Assembly: GCF_001612745.1 (NCBI RefSeq)
Contig: NZ_BDBA01000044.1
Span: forward strand, 1-64,000
Reading direction: 5' to 3'
Origin: Nocardia amamiensis NBRC 102102
GTDB taxonomy: Bacteria > Actinomycetota > Actinomycetes > Mycobacteriales > Mycobacteriaceae
DNA: 64,000 bases
Position numbers and translations under genes: made by a program. The notes below the pieces were generated by a model. It did no database searches. It saw nothing but the letters and a program-made list of their open reading frames with translations, and had not been told where the DNA came from. The number at the start of each line of letters is the position of its first letter. The first letter of the stretch is position 1. Shown piece after piece: positions 48,487-57,745 of the stretch.

Positions 48487-49740
48487 CTACTGCGCGAGCA
48501 GGGCCTTCGCGATGTGGGTCACCTGGATCTCGTTGCTGCCCGCGTAGATCATCAGCGACTTCGCGTCGCGGGCGAGCTGCTCGACGCGATATTCGGTCAT
48601 GTAGCCGTTGCCGCCGAAGAGCTGCACCGCCTCCATGGCGACCTCGGTGGCCGCCTCCGATGCGTACAGCTTCATCGCGGACGCTTCGGCGAGCGTCGGC
48701 GGCTTGCCCGCCCTGCCGCGCTCCAGCGTGTTGAACACCATGTTCTGCACGTTGATCCGCGCGATCTCCATTTTCGCCAGCTTCAGCTGGACCAGCTGGA
48801 ACCGCCCGATCTCCTGGCCCCAGAGTTTGCGGCTCGTGGCGTACTCCACGCACAGCCGATGGCATTCGTTGATGATGCCCAGCGCCATGAAGGCCACGCC
48901 GATGCGCTCGGCGGTGAAACTGGAGCGGGCGCTCTGCCTGCCGTCGCCGCCCTTGTGCTCCTCGGTCTCGCCGAGCAGCCGGTCCCGGCCGACGCGCACG
49001 TTGTCGAAGAACAGCTCCCCGGTCGGTGAGGCGTGCAGCCCCATCTTCTTGAACGGCTTGCCCTGGGTGAGGCCGGGCATGCCCTTGTCGAGCACGAAGG
49101 TGAGCACCTTGCGTTCGCGCCGGTCCCCGCCCGCCCCGTCGTCGAGCTTCGCGTAGACGATCATCACGTCGGCGTAGGGGCCGTTGGTGATAAAGGTCTT
49201 CTGGCCGTTGAGCAGGTAGTCTTCGCCGTCGCGCTTGACGTAGGTCTTCATTCCGCCGAAGGCGTCCGAGCCGGAATCCGGCTCGGTGATCGCCCACGCG
49301 GCCACCTTCCGCATGGTGACGATGTCCTCCAGCCAGCGCTGCTTCTGCGCCAGCGTGCCGCGCGACATGATGGTGGTGGCGCCGAGGCCGATGCTCACCC
49401 CGAGCGCGGTCACCAGGCCCATGCACACCCCGGACAACTCGCTGATCAGCACCGCCATCAGCGATTCCTGTCCGGCGAACGGGCTCGTCCTCGTTTTCTG
49501 CTCCGGCTTCGGCTCCCCCGCGGCGGCGGCCGCCGCTCGTTTCTCCTGCTTGGCCAGCATCTTCTGCACGGCCTCGCCGCCCATGACGTCGATGCCGAAC
49601 TCGGCGAACAGCTTGCGGATGATCGGGTACGGCGGCACTTCGCCGCTGTCGAGGGCATCCAGGTTGGGGCGGATCTCCTTGTCGATGAACGCCCGCACGG
49701 CATCACGGAGCAGCAGATCGGTGTCGGACCATTCGAACAT
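48487..49740 (-). CDS. Acyl-CoA dehydrogenase
   Basis: 417 residues from ATG at 49740 (GAGGAG upstream). FAD/acyl-CoA dehydrogenase signatures: WAITEPDSGSDAFGGMKT, NGQKTFITNGPYADV, GFGGNGYMTEY-like LFGGNGYMTEYRVEQLARDAK and IYAGSNEIQ. An Ala/Lys/Glu-rich insertion (residues about 64-95) near the N-terminus is unusual. It introduces the alpha-beta double bond during acyl-CoA oxidation. It is the last gene of the five-gene operon starting at 53413. Confidence 0.95.
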   Translation of the reverse strand: MFEWSDTDLLLRDAVRAFIDKEIRPNLDALDSGEVPPYPIIRKLFAEFGIDVMGGEAVQKMLAKQEKRAAAAAAGEPKPEQKTRTSPFAGQESLMAVLISELSGVCMGLVTALGVSIGLGATTIMSRGTLAQKQRWLEDIVTMRKVAAWAITEPDSGSDAFGGMKTYVKRDGEDYLLNGQKTFITNGPYADVMIVYAKLDDGAGGDRRERKVLTFVLDKGMPGLTQGKPFKKMGLHASPTGELFFDNVRVGRDRLLGETEEHKGGDGRQSARSSFTAERIGVAFMALGIINECHRLCVEYATSRKLWGQEIGRFQLVQLKLAKMEIARINVQNMVFNTLERGRAGKPPTLAEASAMKLYASEAATEVAMEAVQLFGGNGYMTEYRVEQLARDAKSLMIYAGSNEIQVTHIAKALLAQ

Positions 49741-49767
49741 CGTCGTTCTCCTCACATTCCGCCGAGG

Positions 49768-50646
49768 TCAGGGCAGCCGGGCGGCGATGTCGTCGATCAG
49801 CCACGGGCCCTCGGTCTCGATGGTCTTTACATCGTGCCAACCGGCCAGCTCGGAGATCGCACCGCCCTGCACTGCGAACACCTTGCCGGTGATCGGGCAG
49901 GATTCCGCGGCCAGGTAGGCGACCAGCGGTGCGATATTGGCCGGGCTGAACGCGTCGAACCCGCCGTCGGCGGCCGCCTCCGCCTCGGCCGCCATCATCT
50001 CGCCCATGCCGGGGGTGGCCAGCGTCAGCCGGGTGCGCGCGATCGGCGCGATCGCGTTGACCCGCACGCCGTAGCGCGCCAGCTCGTCGGCGGCGACCAG
50101 GGTCAGCGCGGCGATCCCGGCCTTGGCCGCGCCGTAATTGGCCTGACCAGGGTTTGGCAGGGTTGTGCCGGAGGCGGAAGCGGTGTTGATCACGGCCGCC
50201 TTGGGCTGATCACCGGCCTTGGACTGCTGCTTCCAGTAGGCGGCGGCATGGTGCAGCACGGCGGCATGGCCCTTGAGATGCACGGCGATCACCGCGTCCC
50301 ACTGCGCCTCGGTCATGCCCGCGATGAAGGCGTCGCGCAGGATACCCGCGTTGTTCACCACGACGTCGAGCCCACCGAATTCCGAAACCGCTCGAGCGAC
50401 AAGCTTTTGCGCGCCGTCCCAGGTGGCGACGTCGTCGGAGTTGGCCACTGCCCTGCCACCCGCCGCGACGATCTCGCGCACCACCTCCTGAGCGGGCCCG
50501 GAGTCGGCGCCCTCGCCCGCATTGCTGCCGCCGAGATCGTTGACGACCACCGCGGCGCCTTCCTTCGCGAACAGCAGCGCGTGCTCGCGGCCGATGCCGC
50601 GGCCCGCTCCGGTGATGACGGCGACCCGTCCGGACAGTGCGCCCAT
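49768..50646 (-). CDS. Short-chain dehydrogenase (MFE-2-type 3-hydroxyacyl-CoA dehydrogenase)
   Basis: 292 residues from ATG at 50646 with AGGAGG upstream. NAD-binding TGAGRGIG, VNNAGILRD, catalytic Ser in NTASASG and Tyr/Lys in QANYGAAKAG are all present. VVVNDLGGSNAGEGADSGPAQEVVREI is the form found in the dehydrogenase half of peroxisomal multifunctional enzyme 2 and the related actinobacterial steroid/lipid enzymes. With the MaoC hydratase next door it would carry out the middle steps of beta-oxidation. Confidence 0.92.
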   Translation of the reverse strand: MGALSGRVAVITGAGRGIGREHALLFAKEGAAVVVNDLGGSNAGEGADSGPAQEVVREIVAAGGRAVANSDDVATWDGAQKLVARAVSEFGGLDVVVNNAGILRDAFIAGMTEAQWDAVIAVHLKGHAAVLHHAAAYWKQQSKAGDQPKAAVINTASASGTTLPNPGQANYGAAKAGIAALTLVAADELARYGVRVNAIAPIARTRLTLATPGMGEMMAAEAEAAADGGFDAFSPANIAPLVAYLAAESCPITGKVFAVQGGAISELAGWHDVKTIETEGPWLIDDIAARLP

Positions 50647-50698
50647 GTGTTGCCTCCTGAAGTCGTTGGTGGGGGCGGCGGAGTCCGTACCGCCGCTG

Positions 50699-51577
50699 TC
50701 AGGCGGCGATCTCGGCCAGTCCGTCGCTGAGCACGACATCGTCGCCGCGTACGGTCTCGAACGCGTAGCTGGTCACGCCATCGGCCGAACCGGCCTGCCA
50801 GATCCGGGTCGTCAGATCGTCGCCGGGAAAGACCGGCTTGGCGAAGCGCACCGCGAATCGCTTCAGCCGGTGCACGTCCGACGCCGCGACCTCGGTGAGC
50901 ACCGCCCAGGACGCGAAGGCCATGGTGCACAATCCGTGCGCGATGATGCCGGGCAGCCCGGCGTCCTCGGCGACCTGTTCGTCCAGGTGCAGCGGCACCG
51001 GATCGCCGGAAGCCGGTGCGTAACGGAAGGTCTGGTCGCGGTCGACGTGCTGCGCCACAACGGCGATGGGGTCTCGGCCGCGCAGCCGTTCGTCGAACTT
51101 GTGTGGCGGAGCGGCTTCGCCGACCGTCTTGCCCGCATCGATATTGCGGAAGAACGCGGTCAGGTACTGATGGTTGACCGGTTCGCCTGTCTCGGTGCGG
51201 CATTCGATGCGGATGGTGATGGTCGTCCCGGTGGAGCGGCTGGTATAGCCGACCGCCTGTGCGCGCGACACCAGCCGCTCGCCCGGGCGAATCGCACGAT
51301 GGAAGTGAAAGTCCTGCTCCCCGTGCACAACCCGGCCGAAGACGTCCATCGGCGCGACATCGATCACCGGCATCATCATGGCCTCGAAGACCGGGACGAT
51401 GGCGAAGACCGGCGGGGCGACCGCGCCCGCGAGATGCGCCGCGATCGGATCGTTCGTCGCCGCGGCGTACTGCGCGATGCGCTCGGCGGTGACCTCGAAA
51501 CGCTCTTCATCGCACCAGGTTTCCAAGCCAGCGTCATCGAACTCGACCACGCGTGCGGCCGTGTTGTCGGGGTTCAC
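50699..51577 (-). CDS. MaoC-like enoyl-CoA hydratase (double hot-dog)
   Basis: 292 residues from GTG at 51577, with AAAGGA upstream; a longer reading would run into the 74-base duplication. The N-terminal hot-dog (FEVTAERIAQYAAATNDP, VVHGEQDFHFHRAIRPGE) and C-terminal catalytic hot-dog (ASGDPVPLHLDEQVAEDAGLPGIIAHGLCTMAF) match the 2-enoyl-CoA hydratase 2 of MFE-2. The active Asp/His lie in D-x-x-P-x-H-x-D. It acts with the adjacent SDR. Confidence 0.9.
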   Translation of the reverse strand: MNPDNTAARVVEFDDAGLETWCDEERFEVTAERIAQYAAATNDPIAAHLAGAVAPPVFAIVPVFEAMMMPVIDVAPMDVFGRVVHGEQDFHFHRAIRPGERLVSRAQAVGYTSRSTGTTITIRIECRTETGEPVNHQYLTAFFRNIDAGKTVGEAAPPHKFDERLRGRDPIAVVAQHVDRDQTFRYAPASGDPVPLHLDEQVAEDAGLPGIIAHGLCTMAFASWAVLTEVAASDVHRLKRFAVRFAKPVFPGDDLTTRIWQAGSADGVTSYAFETVRGDDVVLSDGLAEIAA

Positions 51578-51583
51578 GCGCGG

Positions 51584-51731
51584 TCCTTTCCGGCGTGAGC
51601 GGGGCGCTCCATGGTCACGCTCCGCTGCCGCCTCCGGGCCTGACCGCTCATGCCCTGTCCTTTCCGGCATGAGCGGGCCCCTCCATGGTCACGCTCCGCT
51701 GCCGCCTCCGGGCCTGACCGCTCATGCCGAG
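51584..51731. repeat. 74-base tandem duplication between two operon genes
   Basis: 51584-51657 and 51658-51731 are nearly identical; differences are at the g/a of CGGC(G/A)TGAGC and in a C/G run. The right copy includes the SRPBCC gene's stop codon and the left copy the ribosome site of the MaoC gene. It separates the two genes by one extra unit without breaking either. Confidence 0.8.
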
Positions 51732-52156
51732 GCCAAGGCGTCGAGTTGTGCCAGCGATCGGTCCAGTTGTTTGATGCCGTCCTTCTCCACCGCCTTCCCC
51801 AGCGCGCCCTTGATCAGCGCACCCTCGAAATCGCCGGACACCAGGATCGTGCTCCCGTCGCCGTTGGGCTGGATGTCGAAGGTGAATTCGGTCTTCACTC
51901 CCGCCATGCCGGTGCCGCCCAGGGTCAGTCTGTGCGGCGCGGCCACCGAGACGATGGTCCACTCCAGCTTGTTCGCCATGCCGAGCATGACGATCTTGGC
52001 GACCAGTTTGGCGCCTTCGCTCAGCACGGCGGGCGGCTCCTCCATGAACCGCTCATGGATGGTGAACCACTTGTCCCAGGTCTGCGGGTCGGCGACGACC
52101 GCCCACAGCGCCTCAGGCGCGGCGTTGACGTTCTTGGTGGCTTCGATGTGTCCCAT
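51722..52156 (-). CDS. SRPBCC (START-like) ligand-binding protein
   Basis: 144 residues. MGHIEATKNVNAAPEALWAVVADPQTWDKWFTIHERF is the START-like opening, with the helix-grip pattern and a long C-terminal helix (ALGKAVEKDGIKQLDRSLAQLDAL). The family holds hydrophobic ligands in a cavity. In this operon it may carry or present a lipid or steroid intermediate. Its stop lies inside the 74-base duplication. Confidence 0.88.
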   Translation of the reverse strand: MGHIEATKNVNAAPEALWAVVADPQTWDKWFTIHERFMEEPPAVLSEGAKLVAKIVMLGMANKLEWTIVSVAAPHRLTLGGTGMAGVKTEFTFDIQPNGDGSTILVSGDFEGALIKGALGKAVEKDGIKQLDRSLAQLDALASA

Positions 52157-52195
52157 GGGTCCTGTTTCTCGATTTATTTTGCGGCCGGGGCGGAT

Positions 52196-53413
52196 TCAGC
52201 GAACAGCGCGCTGGTAGGCGGTGACGACCGCGGCGCCGCCGAGGCCGATATTGTGCTGTAGGGCGGCGGTGACGTTGTCCACCTGGCGCTTGTCCGCGGT
52301 GCCGCGTAGCTGCCAGGTCAACTCGGCGCACTGCGCCAGACCGGTCGCGCCGAGCGGATGACCCTTGGAGATCAAGCCGCCGGACGGATTCACCACCCAT
52401 GTGCCGCCGTAGGTCGTCCGGTTGTCGTCGATCAACTGCCCGGCCTCGCCCTCGCCGCACAGGCCGAGCGCTTCGTAGAGCAGCAGTTCGTTGGCGGAGA
52501 AGCAGTCGTGCAGCTCGATGACCTGGAAGTCCTCCGGGCCGAGACCCGACTGCTGGTAAACCTGCCGCGCCGCTTGGACATTCATGTCGTAGCCGATGAT
52601 GTTCTTGGCGGTGTCGTCGAAGGTCGAGGCGAAGTCGGTGGTCATCGCCTGGCCGACGATCTCCACCGCCTGCCCGGCGAGGTCGTTGGCGTCCACGAAG
52701 TCCTCGCTCGCGAGGATCACCGCGCCGGACCCGTCGGAGGTCGGCGAGCACTGCAGTTTGGTGAGCGGGTCGTAGATCATCCGGGAGGCGAGGATGTCAT
52801 CGAGCGTGTACTCGTCCTGGAACTGCGAGTACGGGTTGTTCACCGAGTGCTTGTGGTTCTTGTAGCCGATCTTCGCGAAGTGCTCGGCGGTGGTGCCGTA
52901 CTGCTTCATGTGCTCGCGGCCCGCCGCGCCGAACATCCACGGCGCCACCGGGAACAGCACCTCGGAGATCTCGGCGAGCGCCATGATGTGCTTGGCCATC
53001 GGCTGCTCGCGGTCGTCCCAGGTGGAACCGAGCGAGCCGGGCTGCATCTTCTCGAAGCCCAGCGCCAGCGTGCATTCGGCCAGCCCGCCCCGGATCGCCT
53101 GCGCCGCGAGATACAGCGCCGTGGAGCCGGTGGAGCAGTTGTTGTTCACGTTGACCACCGGTATGCCGGTCATGCCGAGTTCGTAGACGGCCCGCTGCCC
53201 GGAGGTGGATTCGCCGTAGACGTAGCCGACGTAGGCCTGGTCCACCAGGTCGTAGGCGATGCCCGCGTCCGCGAGCGCCTTGGTGCCCGATTCCTTGGTC
53301 ATGTCCGGGTAGTCCCAGGCCCGCGTGGCGCCGTCGGCTTCCTCCACTTGGCGGCGGCCCGGCTTCTCGAACTTCGTCATGCCGACACCGACGACGTAGA
53401 CCTTGTTCGTCAT
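52196..53413 (-). CDS. SCP-x-type thiolase / lipid-transfer thiolase
   Basis: 405 residues from ATG at 53413 with GAGGAG upstream. Active Cys is in [13 protein letters not shown]; the C-terminal [20 protein letters not shown] holds the His, and [13 protein letters not shown] is the lipid-transfer-thiolase (SCP-x) form. It cleaves 3-ketoacyl-CoA, typically of branched or steroid side chains. It is the first gene of the operon thiolase, SRPBCC, MaoC, SDR, acyl-CoA dehydrogenase, under the palindromes at 53465 and 53744. Confidence 0.93.
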   Translation of the reverse strand: MTNKVYVVGVGMTKFEKPGRRQVEEADGATRAWDYPDMTKESGTKALADAGIAYDLVDQAYVGYVYGESTSGQRAVYELGMTGIPVVNVNNNCSTGSTALYLAAQAIRGGLAECTLALGFEKMQPGSLGSTWDDREQPMAKHIMALAEISEVLFPVAPWMFGAAGREHMKQYGTTAEHFAKIGYKNHKHSVNNPYSQFQDEYTLDDILASRMIYDPLTKLQCSPTSDGSGAVILASEDFVDANDLAGQAVEIVGQAMTTDFASTFDDTAKNIIGYDMNVQAARQVYQQSGLGPEDFQVIELHDCFSANELLLYEALGLCGEGEAGQLIDDNRTTYGGTWVVNPSGGLISKGHPLGATGLAQCAELTWQLRGTADKRQVDNVTAALQHNIGLGGAAVVTAYQRAVR

Positions 53414-53464
53414 CGAACTCCTCAGGTTGTGGGTGCACCGCGGGGCGGAACGAGCTGAAAACAA

Positions 53465-53482
53465 ACATACAGATATGTATGT
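53465..53482. promoter_or_regulatory. Operator palindrome near the thiolase start
   Basis: ACATACAGATATGTATGT is a near-perfect palindrome 52 bases upstream of the thiolase ATG. It shares its sequence with the site at 53744. Binding by the divergent TetR protein is inferred. Confidence 0.7.
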
Positions 53483-53743
53483 AACTGGGCAAGGGTTCGA
53501 TGGCGATTTGCACACAGCACGCGGATGACCAGCGAATTGATTCGCGTATGGCGCATACAGTTGGACGTGCATGTGCCGCCCTGCCGGGGGACAGAGTTCG
53601 CAAGCGCTAGGGCTGGCGCGTTGGGAGGCTTCACCGCGCCATGGACCGCCGGCGGCCCGAGGCAACTTGCCGACGCGGCCACCTTCCGCCGATCGGCTTC
53701 AGTGCCGGGCACGCACCGTCCGCCATCATTCTGCGCGACCGGA

Positions 53744-53761
53744 ACATACAGCACTGTATGT
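53744..53761. promoter_or_regulatory. Operator palindrome near the TetR start
   Basis: ACATACAGCACTGTATGT: both eight-base arms are exact. It lies 17 bases upstream of the GTG at 53779, where it would autoregulate. The 53483-53743 stretch between the two sites shows no gene. Confidence 0.75.
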
Positions 53762-53778
53762 ACGTGTAGGATCCGCAC

Positions 53779-54420
53779 GTGGCCAGGAGCGTAGTCGTGA
53801 AGCAGCAGCGCCGGACGCAGGAGCAGCGCAGCACCGAGATGCGCACCCGGTTGCTGGACGCGACCGTGGACTGCCTGGTCGAGTACGGGTACGCGGGCAC
53901 CACGACGCCGCGGGTAGCCGAACGGGCCGGGGTGACCCGCGGGGCTCAAGTGCATCACTTCGGCTCGAAAACCGATTTGGTGGTGGCCGCGATCAGCCAT
54001 CTGGCGCAGCTGCGGGCCGAGACCGCCATGCGAGAGATGTCCCGGGTCGAAGCCGGTGACGATCCGGTAGCGGCGGCGCTGGAGTTCCTATGGGATCTGC
54101 ACCAGGGTCCACTGTTCATCGCGACCGTCGAATTGTGGGTGGCCGGGCGAACCGATCCGGTGCTGGCCGCCGCGATGGAGAAGGTGGAGCCGTTCGTCAA
54201 CAACGCCGTCTTGATGGCGGTGGCCCGTTTCGTTCCGGACGACGTGCGCCGCAAGGAGGCGCGTGACTTCATCTACACGGCCATGGACGCACTGCGCGGC
54301 ATCCTGATCTCGAATTTCATCGATCCGGATACCGAACGCGCCCATCGCCGCTGGCGCCGCGCCTCGGCGCATCTGCATGAGATCGCCAGCCGCGCCGTCA
54401 CCGTCCGCCGCGCCGAATAG
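53779..54420 (+). CDS. TetR-family regulator of the acyl-CoA operon
   Basis: 213 residues from GTG at 53779. HTH: MRTRLLDATVDCLVEYGYAGTTTPRVAERAGVTRGAQVHHFGSKTDLV, canonical. The C-terminal domain matches TetR proteins of lipid metabolism. It is divergent from the thiolase operon with two matching palindromes in the intergenic space, so a repressor released by an acyl-CoA is the likely model. Confidence 0.93.
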   Translation: MARSVVVKQQRRTQEQRSTEMRTRLLDATVDCLVEYGYAGTTTPRVAERAGVTRGAQVHHFGSKTDLVVAAISHLAQLRAETAMREMSRVEAGDDPVAAALEFLWDLHQGPLFIATVELWVAGRTDPVLAAAMEKVEPFVNNAVLMAVARFVPDDVRRKEARDFIYTAMDALRGILISNFIDPDTERAHRRWRRASAHLHEIASRAVTVRRAE

Positions 54421-54492
54421 TTCTCGCGGGACGGACCGATGGCCTGCGGTGCAGGGCGAATCCGACTCCGCGGCGTCGCCGAAGGCGGCATG

Positions 54493-55305
54493 TCAAGCGC
54501 CGCGCATCGGGAACACGACGTAGTAGTCCCCGTCGGGGATGATGTTCTGATCCGTCACGGTGCCGGTCTGGCCGTCGAGATAGTAGATCTCGCCGCCGAT
54601 ATTGGCGACGTTGTAGTGATGTCCGAAGGCATCGGAGTATCGGTTTCCCGACATGATCCCGTTCTGGCCGGGCTGCCGCAGCTGCTCCGATATCGCTTCG
54701 TGTATCTCATGGTGGCTGTCGCCATGGAAACGTTCTGTCGAGGGTTCGATGAACTTCTGGGCGCCGCTCGGCCCGGCCACTGCCGGGCGCCCGGACAGAA
54801 TGTCGCGCACCGCCCAAGAGCACTCCATGCAGTTGCCCGCCGTCCGTGATCTCGTCGGGTTGACCAGCCGCAGTAGTTCGCGCACTTCGTCGAGTGTTGG
54901 TGGCCGGTCACCGATTCGGGACATGATCGTGGCCTGTGCGTCGTAGGCCCGCCGCATGGCATCCGCCTCCGCCGGCGTCGGCTGATGCGCGTTGCGAATC
55001 AACCGGGACACGCCTGCCGGGCGTATCTCGGCGAGCGGCACGGCAATCGAACTGCTGAACCGCGCGGGTGCGGGGGCAAATACTCCTGTCTCGGGAGCCA
55101 TACCAGCCACCTTTGCCGCGCCTTCGGTATCGGCCCGCTCCAAATCTTCCGCCACTTGGTGCAAGGGCTCACTCTTCGCTCGGTAGGACTGATTCAGTGC
55201 CTCGCCAGCGGTGGGTCGCCCGTCTTCGGAGTCCTGTGCGGTGCCGAGAAGACTCTTCAGTTTTCGACGTACCTCATCCAAGGCAGCGGACAGTGGCCCT
55301 TTCAT
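54493..55305 (-). CDS. Stand-alone papain-fold (Tox-PL) toxin-like protein
   Basis: 270 residues if ATG at 55305 is used (MKGPLSAALDEVRRKLKSLLG); the frame stays open 61 codons further up, so the N-terminus is uncertain. The C-terminal domain carries Cys in RTAGNCMECSWAVRDIL, His in DAFGHHYNVANIGG and Asp in IYYLDGQTG, the papain-fold toxin triad, closely related in pattern to the giant protein's last module. The N-terminal half is helical with Pro-rich stretches. No immunity gene is obvious next to it; the kinase at 55610 is divergent. Confidence 0.75.
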   Translation of the reverse strand: MKGPLSAALDEVRRKLKSLLGTAQDSEDGRPTAGEALNQSYRAKSEPLHQVAEDLERADTEGAAKVAGMAPETGVFAPAPARFSSSIAVPLAEIRPAGVSRLIRNAHQPTPAEADAMRRAYDAQATIMSRIGDRPPTLDEVRELLRLVNPTRSRTAGNCMECSWAVRDILSGRPAVAGPSGAQKFIEPSTERFHGDSHHEIHEAISEQLRQPGQNGIMSGNRYSDAFGHHYNVANIGGEIYYLDGQTGTVTDQNIIPDGDYYVVFPMRGA

Positions 55306-55609
55306 ACCGACTTCGGCAAACCCTGGGAACTCATACGCCCACAGTGCTACGGGCCGCTTGCAGTCAGCTTGCCGTTGCCTTGCAACGGCCCCGCTTGCCG
55401 GTCGTCTGCTCGGTCGCCGTATCAACCCCAGGTCAAACGCTATGGCTACGGTGCGCAGCTGCCATGGGCGGCAAGATCGGCCACCCACGCCGGGATGATC
55501 GAGAGCATGGGAGCCGAGCGTTGCGCCGGTAACGATCGGTTCTCGGGCACTCCCACGCCAGGGAGGGTGGGTAGCCCGCGATGCGGGCCGCGCTGACTAC
55601 GGTGAGGCG
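55306..55609. other. Intergenic region between toxin and kinase
   Basis: About 300 bases. The toxin frame continues through the left part, so some may be coding. The right part has a short hairpin (GCCCGC-x-x-x-GCGGGC near 55574-55590) and holds the divergent promoters. Nothing else is recognised. Confidence 0.4.
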
Positions 55610-56572
55610 GTGGCACTCGAGCCAGGTGATCGGTTTGCGGGATTCGTTGTGCAGGCCCGGCTCGGCCATGGCGGCAGCAGCGAGGTGTATCTGGCCGAGG
55701 ATCCGGTGCGGTCGCGGCCTGTCTCACTGAAGATTCTGGGACCGGAGGACAGCGCGGCACCGGAGGCACGTGCGCGATTTCTGCACGAGTTCGACATCCT
55801 GTCCGCGCTGCGACACCCGAATATCGTGCGGATGTACGCACACGGTGAAACCGGCGGCAGGCTGTGGTCGGCGCGCGAGTATGTGCCAGGCGCGACGGTT
55901 TCGAGGTTGGTGCGGATGCCGCACCAACCTCCGGACCTGCGGCAGGTGCTGCACGTGCTGACCCGGATCGCGGCGGGACTGGACTTCGCCCACGCCAACG
56001 ACGTGGTCCATCTCGACGTCAAACCGGCGAACGTGTTGGTCGGCACGGACGACCCTGCGACGGTGAAGATCTCCGACTTCGATCAGGGCCGGTGGCTGCA
56101 TCGGCCCGAACCACCCTTGGCCACCAATGGTTTCGTCGTCGTATCGGTCCCTTATGCCGCACCGGAACTGCTGCAGGCGCACGCGGTGTCCCCGGCGACA
56201 GACCAGTACGCGCTGGCCTGCTCGGCCGTCGAGCTGCTCACCGGCCGCCCACCGTTCCCCCGCGCGAACCTCATGGCCACCGCAGAGGCCCACCTGCACG
56301 AGCCACCCCCTGCAATCTCCGACCGCCGACGCTGGATCCCGCCCGAGGTCGACGCAATCCTGCACCGGTCGCTCGCAAAAGACCCCGGCGCCCGATACAA
56401 CTCGTGCACCGAACCCATTCGCCTGCTCACCGAGGCACTCCGCGACATAGACCCCCGCCCCCTCGCCCCCTTACTGCACCGCCTGAAAGTGGCATCGCAT
56501 CGGTTGAACGCCACCTTCCGGCGGAAAGTAGACGAGGCGAGCCAGGCACAGACCGGTTCCGGCACCCAATAG
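55610..56572 (+). CDS. Ser/Thr protein kinase, soluble, atypical HLD/DFD motifs
   Basis: 320 residues from GTG at 55610. PknB-like kinase: Gly-rich loop LGHGGSSEVYLAED, Lys in VSLKIL, Glu in ARFLHEFDIL, catalytic loop VVHLDVKPANVL (Leu for Arg in HRD), metal motif KISDFDQG (Asp for Gly in DFG), and an APE segment in YAAPELLQ. No membrane helix or sensor domain follows, unlike most actinobacterial PknB relatives. Key catalytic Lys and Asp remain, so it is probably active but of the non-RD type. It is divergent from the papain-fold toxin gene and may be part of that accessory cluster. Confidence 0.87.
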   Translation: MALEPGDRFAGFVVQARLGHGGSSEVYLAEDPVRSRPVSLKILGPEDSAAPEARARFLHEFDILSALRHPNIVRMYAHGETGGRLWSAREYVPGATVSRLVRMPHQPPDLRQVLHVLTRIAAGLDFAHANDVVHLDVKPANVLVGTDDPATVKISDFDQGRWLHRPEPPLATNGFVVVSVPYAAPELLQAHAVSPATDQYALACSAVELLTGRPPFPRANLMATAEAHLHEPPPAISDRRRWIPPEVDAILHRSLAKDPGARYNSCTEPIRLLTEALRDIDPRPLAPLLHRLKVASHRLNATFRRKVDEASQAQTGSGTQ

Positions 56573-56607
56573 GACGAACTCGACACCACTACCTCGGCGA
56601 CCTCAGG

Positions 56608-57745
56608 CTATGCGCCGCGTTGGCGCGCGGCCCAGACCGTCGCGGTGAACAGCAGCACGCCCGTCGCGGCCAGGGCGGCGCCGACCAGGGCAGGGGCTGT
56701 GTAGCCGAAGCCCGCTGCGATCACCAGGCCGCCGAGCCAGGCGCCTGCGGCGTTGACGATGTTCAGGGCTGCGCAGTTGCGGGCGGCGGCGAGGGTTTGG
56801 GCGTCGGCGGCGACGTCCATCAGGCGGGTTTGCAGGGCGGGGGCCAGCGTGGCTCCGGAGGCGCCGACCAGGACTGCGCCGAGGGCCGCGGTGTAGGGGT
56901 TGTGGGCGGCGGCGATGAAACCGCCAAGGATGGCGGTCGTGGCGATCGTCGCCGCGAAGATCGCGCGGTCCACGCCGCGGTCGGCGAGCACGCCGCCGAC
57001 GATATTGCCGACCACCATGCCGATGCCGAACAACATCAGTACCAGCGGCACCAGTCCCGCCCGCAGACCCGCGACATCGGTGAGCGTGGTGGCGATGTAG
57101 GTGTAGACGGCGAACATCCCGCCGAAGCCGACGGCCCCGACCAGCAGCGTCAACAGCACCTGCGAGCGCCGCAGGGCGCCGAGTTCGGTCATCGGGTTGG
57201 TCAAGGCGATGCCGGTGAGCGAGGGAACGAAGCGCAGCTGGGCCGGGGCGGTGGCCGCGCCGATCACCGCGACCACGACGAACGCATCGCGCCAGCCGAG
57301 ATGCTGGCCGAGCCAGGTAGCTGCGGGAACGCCGACAACGTTGGCGGCGCTCAAATCCAGCATAACCCCAGCAACCGCCTTCGCTCGCCGCCCCACCGGG
57401 GCGAGCGTCGCGGCGGCCAGCGAGGCGATGCCGAAGTAGGCACCATGCGGCAACCCCGAGACGAACCGGGCCAGCACCAGCGTCTCGAACGACGGCGCCA
57501 GCACGGTCTCCACACTACCCAGCGTGAACGCCACCATGAGCGCGACGAGCAGCCGCTTACGCGCGACCCGCGCCCAGCGCCGCGATCAACTGTGCGCCGA
57601 TCACCACACCCAGCGCGTACGCCGATACCGCATACCCCGCGGTCGGCTCGGAAACGCGCACAGCGGTTGCGATATCCGGCAGCAAACCCATAGTGACGAA
57701 CTCGGTCGTCCCGATCCCGAATCCACCGAGCGCCAGCGCCAGCAT
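56608..57745 (-). pseudogene. DHA1-type MFS transporter, frameshifted
   Basis: The N-terminal part (57745 to about 57557: MLALALGGFGIGTTEFVTMGLLPDIA to AALGAGRA) and the main part (from about 57580 leftward: VARKRLLVALMVAFTLGSVETVLAP to the end) belong to one AraJ/PbuE-like 12-TM transporter but are in different frames. One missing base in the GC-rich stretch about 57565-57580 explains it. A second slip near 57770 may separate a short N-terminal lead (VTTPVATR). It is a true pseudogene or a sequencing error. Confidence 0.8.
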
